Positions 58,126 to 64,000 of a DNA stretch of 64,000 nt are shown here, one piece after another. The position numbers and the translations under genes are program-made. Location of the stretch: positions 1,550,001-1,614,000 of the forward strand of contig JAHQRK010000016.1 of the NCBI GenBank assembly GCA_019828595.1, written 5' to 3'. The notes beneath the pieces were generated by a model. That model saw only the letters and a program-made list of their open reading frames with translations. It made no database searches and had not been told where the DNA came from. The DNA is from Aphanomyces cochlioides. Its lineage: Eukaryota; Oomycota; Saprolegniomycetes; Saprolegniales; Verrucalvaceae. Position 1 is the first letter of the stretch. Every line of letters starts with the position of its first letter.

Positions 58126-58396
58126 CACAAAATGCATCTCGATGCCACTTTTTCTCCACTTTTGGTACCCACGTGCCACATGCATATCTCGACCCCATCG
58201 AGACACCCACTCGCCACGTCTGGCATGTTTGAAAGGTGTCATGCTCGTGTGGTGGACGACCAAGCATCAACTTGGTCCGAAATCAACACGCGAGAGTCCC
58301 AAGCATACCCCACAAAATGCATCTCGATGCCACTTTTTCTCCACTTTTGGTACCCACGTGCCACATGCATATCTCGACCCCATCGAGACACCCACT
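58126..58396 (+). repeat. Satellite block S12
   Basis: About one and a half monomers, with the same left junction as S11 (CACAAAATGC) and the same right junction (CCCACT then TCCGAATTTG). It is a shortened duplicate of S11. Confidence 0.95.
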
Positions 58397-58454
58397 TCCG
58401 AATTTGCCTCGTACCCCTCAAGTCAAGAAGTTATCATGTGCCGCCGCGCTGAAA

Positions 58455-61400
58455 ATGTCCAACGCCAACAGCTGTTCCGAGCTCCGTGAGACCAACACTC
58501 ACGGAGTCACCATCATTCCAGGTATTGTATCACCTCACCCACTTTCGTCGTCCAATCAGGATGGCGGAAGTGGTGTGAGTAATGTCTCTACACCTAACCC
58601 TAGGGCCGAAGTGGAGGTCGAGTTCGACCCCAACAGCGTCTCTGGAGACCAATCTGCGTCTCGCTCCACCAGCGCTTCACCTGGTGCTCCACTCGCCGGA
58701 GTTCCAGGGGGGGTCAACCTCAGTGGGTCAGTGGTTGACCCCCAGACCACTGTCGTTAACTTGTCTAGCGAAGCCCTCACTCAGGAGGGCGAACCACTGG
58801 GGCCTTGTGCCTGTGGTGGCTGCTTCCCTGGACTCCAATTGGAGTCGATCCCCAGTGAAGGCGGCGAGAAAACGGGGTCCATGCCAGCCCTAGAGGCTAC
58901 GAGGGCCCCCCCTATGGGCACACCCTGCGGTTCTGTCTACTTCCCCCAGGGGCCTCTTCGGAGGGGCGGGGGCGGTATCCCGATTTGGGTTCTCGCCGGA
59001 GCAATGGTGTACCCCAGACACCGTGCTGCGGGGATGGCATGGATTCCCCTTCTACCCCTGTCACTGGGGGTCTGGCCCCGGCCTTTCTCGTGACCAATGG
59101 GACTGAGCCAGCAGCCACCAACCGCGTCGCCCCCTGTGCTGAGCCTCCTAGAACGGGAGAGGAAGAAGAAAAATCTCAAGAGGACGTGGATATGGTCTCT
59201 GGAGACGCCGAGGGGAAGGATTCTACTGAAACCGAGGCCTTAACCGACGAGGGAAATACTCAAATTCACTCTGAGGTTGATGGGTCAGGCGACATTAACG
59301 GCCAAGCGAAGTCGTGTGATACTCCTGGAGAAGTTATTCAAGAGGAACAATCGACAAACAATGACAATGACCAGTCAAATCAAGACATTGTCGACAAATC
59401 CGTTGCTCAAGGAAATGGCGCTGTTGATCCTCCTACCGCGGCAGACAAAATACAAGGCGATCAAGAGCAACAAAACGCTGAAAAGGCCAATCCATGGACG
59501 CAAAAGACTCCCGGCAAGGATTCAGCTTCGTCCAAGAAAGATTCCAAGCAAGGCAATGCCCCCAAAGGCGCGAAACATCGCAACACTGGTGCTCATGCTA
59601 TTGCCGATGACGATATTGCGCGATGCGAGGCCATGGCGGACGCATTCTACAAAGACTCTGGTGACATGGACGCCTTCATTGAAAACATTTTGCTCACCCC
59701 CCAGTCCCAAGTGTACGAGCTCACAGTCAAGTTTGGCGAAGCCTACAAGGACTGGTCCGAAAAAGTCATCTGCGATCAATTTGTCAAGGAAAATCCTGGT
59801 TCGTTATGGGGCTCCAAATTTCCGAACATTTTGATCCACAAGAAGAACCCACAGACCATTGTGATCTCAAGTTACAACTTGTCTACGTGCGTGGAAATGG
59901 GAGGCACAACGTTTCGACTTGGTGGCAAAGACTTCCTGGTTCCCAAGTACTCGCGTTATGGCAACAACTACTACGTTACGTTCAACAAGGTCAGTCACCC
60001 TTCGATGGCCAAGGCAATTGTCAAGAAAATGGCTGCATTGACCAAGTCAGTGATAGCAGCATTCAACCCTACTGCTGGTCAGAACATCAAGTCGCCGCAT
60101 TTGAGAGTCATTTTCAAGTCGTCTGCGCCTCCTGCAGTGCTGGTGCCAAAATCCGGCGACGCACTACGCGAAATCACCATTACGGATCCGTCGGGTCAGC
60201 CTTTTGTCGTCGTGTTTCAGCACAAGATCGCTGCTCTGAACAAGACATTGCCTCCGTCGATTGTTTCACGACGTGCAGAGGCCAAGGCTGAAAAAGCGAA
60301 GGCAAAAGCGGCCAAGGCAGCGGCAAAATCTCCTCCGTCAGGAGAAAAAGAACCTGAACATGATGGAGACGATCATGATCAAGACCCTGGAACAAATGCG
60401 GAAGGCAAGGCCGACTCAACTGAGGCATCTGAAGATGGTCAAGATGAACAACCACAGCCAACAGCTCCTTCTCATGGCTCTGATGTCGATATGTCTGGTG
60501 ACAGCGATCCCCCTAACAACAATGGACAAGACAAACAACAAGAAGATGTGGAAATGTCTACCAACGAATTGCCCGCTCTTGCTCCACCAAGTGAGCAGCC
60601 CAAGAACTCGCTGGACCTTCAATTGGTAACGGGCTACCGGTCTGGACCAGCTCCAAAACGTACTTTGCCTTCGTCCCCACGTTTGGATCCCCTGCCGACA
60701 TCCAACCGTTTTCATATCCTCGAAGAAGACGACGTGGAACTCTCGTTTGAAGACTTTGCAGTGCCTCGAATTGTATTGGAAGATTCAAGTGCGCCACGCC
60801 CGAAAAAGACCAAAGGCAAAGCGAAGAAACAACGACTTAACAAGTCTGCTGCAGCCCACCTCGAATTGGCGAAGAAGATCATTCGAGACAAGAAAGTCGA
60901 AGGCAGTATCACCGAATGTCAACGCATTTTGCGAGATGATCCTCAGCTCGTTGCACATGCTATGTACGCACAAGATGAAGACCTCAGTTTGTTTCAGTCA
61001 CTTGTTGCAACCAAGACTATTGAGCGCAAGATGGCTTTGTTAAAAGCTCAAGGCAAGCCTCACAACTACAAACATCACGTCAACTTCATGGCTCAATACA
61101 AGATTCACCCGTCAGAAATCTTGGAAGAATTGACCACGGACATACCAGAGATCAAGCGCATCCTCTTTGCACTTGCTACGATTGACTTATTCCTCTCAAA
61201 TCGGGCCCCAGACCTCTACACAAACTCGGAGGCACTGACTGTTCTATTGAACCAAGAAGCAACAAGATTGCCTGACACCAACTGCTTGCGGACTGGTCGC
61301 TGTTTGCTTTGATCGAAAACTTCAGCGACAATCTCGAGAAGTTCACTTTGCCGGCTCCCGTCTTGTCGGCCATCTCGATGCTCAAAAGCATCACCAACAA

Positions 61401-61491
61401 TTACCACATCGACGAGCTCTGCAGCAAAGCTCACCACTCCATGAACGCCGACGAAATTGATCCCCTCGATTTGGAGGACGATCAACTCTAA
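58455..61491 (+). pseudogene. ORF1 of L14, two frameshifts
   Basis: ATG at 58455 in GCTGAAAATGTCC, where L13 has CTCAAAATGTCC. The first deletion is in the C-run at 58943-58947 (five C against six) near codon 164. The second is near 61288 (CTTGCGG against CTTGACGG), about 68 codons before the stop. Between them the central conserved block is unchanged apart from KFGEAYKD for KLGEGYKD. As written the protein would end early. Both lesions are 1-nt losses and could be assembly errors. Confidence 0.87.
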
Positions 61492-61569
61492 GGCTTCTAT
61501 CCCCTGCTTCAATCCATTTCAACCTCCCCTCTGACCCCTCCATTCTACTCATTTTCATCTGTACTCGTG

Positions 61570-64000
61570 ATGAGTGACAACAACTTCTCCGATGTCCCAA
61601 CTGAACTCGTGGACTGGGACCCACAAATCATCTCCCTCAACACCAATGGCTTCTCCAACAGTCATCGGTACATCCTCGACAAACTATCAAGTGTTCACGA
61701 CGTTTCCTTTATCCAAGAAACCCGTTTCCGCACGCCAAGTCTCCACGACCGTGTTGCGTTCCATTGGCAACGCATCACAAACCACGAAGGCTCTTTGTTC
61801 TTTGAAGAGCCTATTTACCCTGAAGTATCCACGTCGCCAGCCACTGGAGGTCTGGCTACGTTGATACATCCTCACTCTCCTTTGAAGAACGCCACTCAAG
61901 TCCCTCATGACAACCCAGTGCTTCGTGGTCGTTATCTACAAGTGCGATGTACTCTGGGTCCACTGACAGTCGTTCTCCACAATATCTATGCGCCGGCAGC
62001 CTTCCAAGAACGAGCAAGTTACTTCGAAGAATTGCCACGCGACTTTCCTCCACATGCGCTCCACATTGTTGGAGGAGATTTCAACTGCACTCTCAACAAA
62101 GATTTGGATTCGTTGAGACCCAGTACCTCCACCATGGCCGGCACCCTTCAACTGGAACAATGGATGCACAGTTTGTCTCTGGTGGATCTGTTTCGTCGTC
62201 AAAACCCCGTGGCACGAGCCTTCACAAGTCCCACACTCACCAACCGACTCGACTACATCTTTTGTTCGTCCACCTTGGCGGGTCTTCGTCATTGGAAGGC
62301 GACGCACATGCCACACGTTCCACAGGCTGACCACGTGGCTTGTCGTATCATCACAAAGCGTCAAACATTGCGCCATGGCTCTGGATCATGGAAAGCTCCA
62401 ACTTGGCTACTTCGTCTACCACGAGCGGCCGAGATTGTTCATGGATGTCTGGATCGATTTTTGGACAAGTCTCCAACATTCCACAATATCTCCAAGGCCT
62501 ACGACATGCTGGTCAATGATATCCGCTCCCAACTCAAAGAATTCCATTCTCAACGATTGGAGAAACAACGTCTGCCGTTGAAGAAGTTAGCTGTCGAGAT
62601 CGCTTCGCTTTTGCAAGTCCCCAACATGCGTCAAGATTCAGTGCTGGTGGATCGAGTGCGAGACCTTCAAAAGCAAATTCACGAGCTGCAAGATCGAGAC
62701 AAGCAGTTTCGTCAAGACCAGGCGTTCCAACTTCACTTGTACAAAGCAGAGCGCTCGTCCAAGTTCCACTTCATGTCCCCTGTCCCTACCCCCTTGAAGA
62801 AGACAGTCTTCAAAGAGTTGGTGGATGTCAATGGAAATGTTGTCTCCAATCAACAAGGCATGTCTGACGTCCTGGTCGACTACTACAAGGACTTGTTTGC
62901 AGCTCCCGAGGTGCAGCGATCTGGAGACGAAGTGTCGTCATTTCTGACCCCATTGACTCGACACAAGCAACTGCCAGAGCAAGCCCAGAAAGAGCTGTCG
63001 GCTCCCTTGCGCGCCAACGAGTTCTATCATGCTATTCGACACAGCAGTTCGAACTCAGCGCCAGGTCCCAACGCTCTGCCATTCGAAGTCCTCAAACTTG
63101 CACCTCACAAGTGGTCGTTGGTATTGGAGCTGCTATTCACACACCAGCTCCATTCTCACCCTCGCTTGACTCCCATGCAACTTGTCAGTACGCTGGTGTT
63201 GCTGCACAAGAAAGGCCCCAAGTCACAAGCCAAGAACTATCGGCCCATTAGCCTACTCAACACGGATGTGAAAATCCTGACGAGTATTCTGACTTATCGA
63301 CTCCAGCGCCACATTCGACACATCATCCACCCGGACCAGCAAGGCTTTATCCGTCGAAGCAATATCCAAACCAATATTGCACGACTGGATGACATGCTGC
63401 ACCACATCAAACTACACAGTCCGTCCTCGATGGTGGCACTGCTTGACTTTGAGAAAGCTTTTGATCGCGTGGACCACGCGTACTTGCTCCGCGTCCTCCG
63501 TCACTATGGCTTTCCCGAAACCTTTGTTGACATGGTTCGCGTACTGTACTCGGGCCGCAAGTCTCGCATCTTGGTGAACGGCTTCTTGTCCAAGCCAGTT
63601 CACATCTCACGCGGTGTGTTGCAAGGTGATCCACTGTCGCCACTTCTGTTTGTGATCGCTTTGGAACCGATGTGCCAACTCCTACGGCAACACTCCAACT
63701 ATGGCATCAAGTGTGGGGATCGCTACCACACTGGGAGTTACTTTGCCGACGACTCGCAACTCTATGCTGCAAATGAGACGTGCCTCCACCGGCAGCTTGC
63801 ATTGGTTCAAACCTTTTGCGACAAGTCTGGTTTCCGACTCAACGTAGACAAGACCCAAATTCTGACCTACAGCCAGTTGAATGGGAACCTTGCCTCACTA
63901 CAAGTTACTTCCGACAGTCCCGTGAAGGCTCTTGGTATCTTGGTTGCGCCCAATCTTTCTCCATTGGCACATTTCAACTACGTGTTTGAGAAGTTTGTGG
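61570..64000 (+). CDS. ORF2 of L14, partial at window edge
   Basis: Open from ATG 61570 to the end of the window, 810 codons. It contains the complete endonuclease domain and the reverse transcriptase through FADD and beyond. It keeps Asp in FVDMV, where L10, L11 and L13 have Ala, but has MRQDSV like that subgroup, and AHFNY where other copies have ARFNY near the edge. I see no frameshift in the visible part. The C-terminal region cannot be assessed. Confidence 0.88.
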   Translation, partial: MSDNNFSDVPTELVDWDPQIISLNTNGFSNSHRYILDKLSSVHDVSFIQETRFRTPSLHDRVAFHWQRITNHEGSLFFEEPIYPEVSTSPATGGLATLIHPHSPLKNATQVPHDNPVLRGRYLQVRCTLGPLTVVLHNIYAPAAFQERASYFEELPRDFPPHALHIVGGDFNCTLNKDLDSLRPSTSTMAGTLQLEQWMHSLSLVDLFRRQNPVARAFTSPTLTNRLDYIFCSSTLAGLRHWKATHMPHVPQADHVACRIITKRQTLRHGSGSWKAPTWLLRLPRAAEIVHGCLDRFLDKSPTFHNISKAYDMLVNDIRSQLKEFHSQRLEKQRLPLKKLAVEIASLLQVPNMRQDSVLVDRVRDLQKQIHELQDRDKQFRQDQAFQLHLYKAERSSKFHFMSPVPTPLKKTVFKELVDVNGNVVSNQQGMSDVLVDYYKDLFAAPEVQRSGDEVSSFLTPLTRHKQLPEQAQKELSAPLRANEFYHAIRHSSSNSAPGPNALPFEVLKLAPHKWSLVLELLFTHQLHSHPRLTPMQLVSTLVLLHKKGPKSQAKNYRPISLLNTDVKILTSILTYRLQRHIRHIIHPDQQGFIRRSNIQTNIARLDDMLHHIKLHSPSSMVALLDFEKAFDRVDHAYLLRVLRHYGFPETFVDMVRVLYSGRKSRILVNGFLSKPVHISRGVLQGDPLSPLLFVIALEPMCQLLRQHSNYGIKCGDRYHTGSYFADDSQLYAANETCLHRQLALVQTFCDKSGFRLNVDKTQILTYSQLNGNLASLQVTSDSPVKALGILVAPNLSPLAHFNYVFEKFV

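Larger units (their letters stand above)
58397..64000 (+). mobile_element. LINE copy L14, full 5' end, truncated by the window edge
   Basis: Starts at the same LINE base and the same satellite position as L13, so it is a duplicate of that locus. It includes the leader, ORF1 (two single-base deletions) and the first 810 codons of ORF2. The 3' end lies outside the window. Confidence 0.95.

Overview
The window contains only two kinds of sequence, and every base can be assigned to one of them. About 51 kb (roughly 80%) is copies of a single non-LTR retrotransposon (LINE) with an APE-type endonuclease and an L1/Tx1-like reverse transcriptase. About 12.8 kb (roughly 20%) is a 185-bp (or 179-bp) satellite repeat. 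No host gene, tRNA, rRNA, CRISPR array or bacterial-type operon is visible. The organism is a eukaryote. An oomycete or other microbial eukaryote is a guess from the style of the LINE proteins, and I cannot place it with confidence. The satellite monomer size, its dyads and its CACGTG motif would suit a centromeric, pericentromeric or similar heterochromatic array.

The LINE (reference copy L13, 50747-58125, 7.38 kb) has a 58-bp 5' leader, ORF1 (1012 aa), a 78-bp pyrimidine-rich spacer, ORF2 (1351 aa) and a 148-bp 3' UTR ending in ...TTAACC with no poly(A). I number the copies L0-L14. L0 (1-12) is a tail only. L1, L2, L4, L6 and L12 are 266-bp 5'-truncated copies. L3 (2843-6442), L5 (9049-11518) and L7 (13761-16230) are mid-length truncated copies. 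L8 (17535-17680 plus 25028-31698) is interrupted by the nearly full-length L9 (17681-25027). L10 (34781-34926 plus 42714-49371) is interrupted by L11 (34927-42274), a satellite scrap and L12. L13 is structurally complete, with both ORFs open. L14 (58397-64000) runs off the window. All copies lie on the + strand. Satellite blocks S1-S12 fill the gaps.

Target-site duplications of 12-15 bp can be read directly for several copies. They show that L9 jumped into ORF1 of L8, and that insertion favours a CC|A(C) motif, matching the CC at the end of the element. Later unequal exchange duplicated whole LINE-plus-satellite blocks (1.0 kb, about 5.1 kb, about 17.2 kb and 8.75 kb units) and made at least one chimeric copy. 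ORF1 probably packages the RNA. ORF2 supplies nicking and reverse transcription. The 3' UTR carries two hairpins that could be recognition or regulatory structures. All seven frameshifts in the long copies are single-base deletions, so some apparent pseudogenes may be assembly errors.
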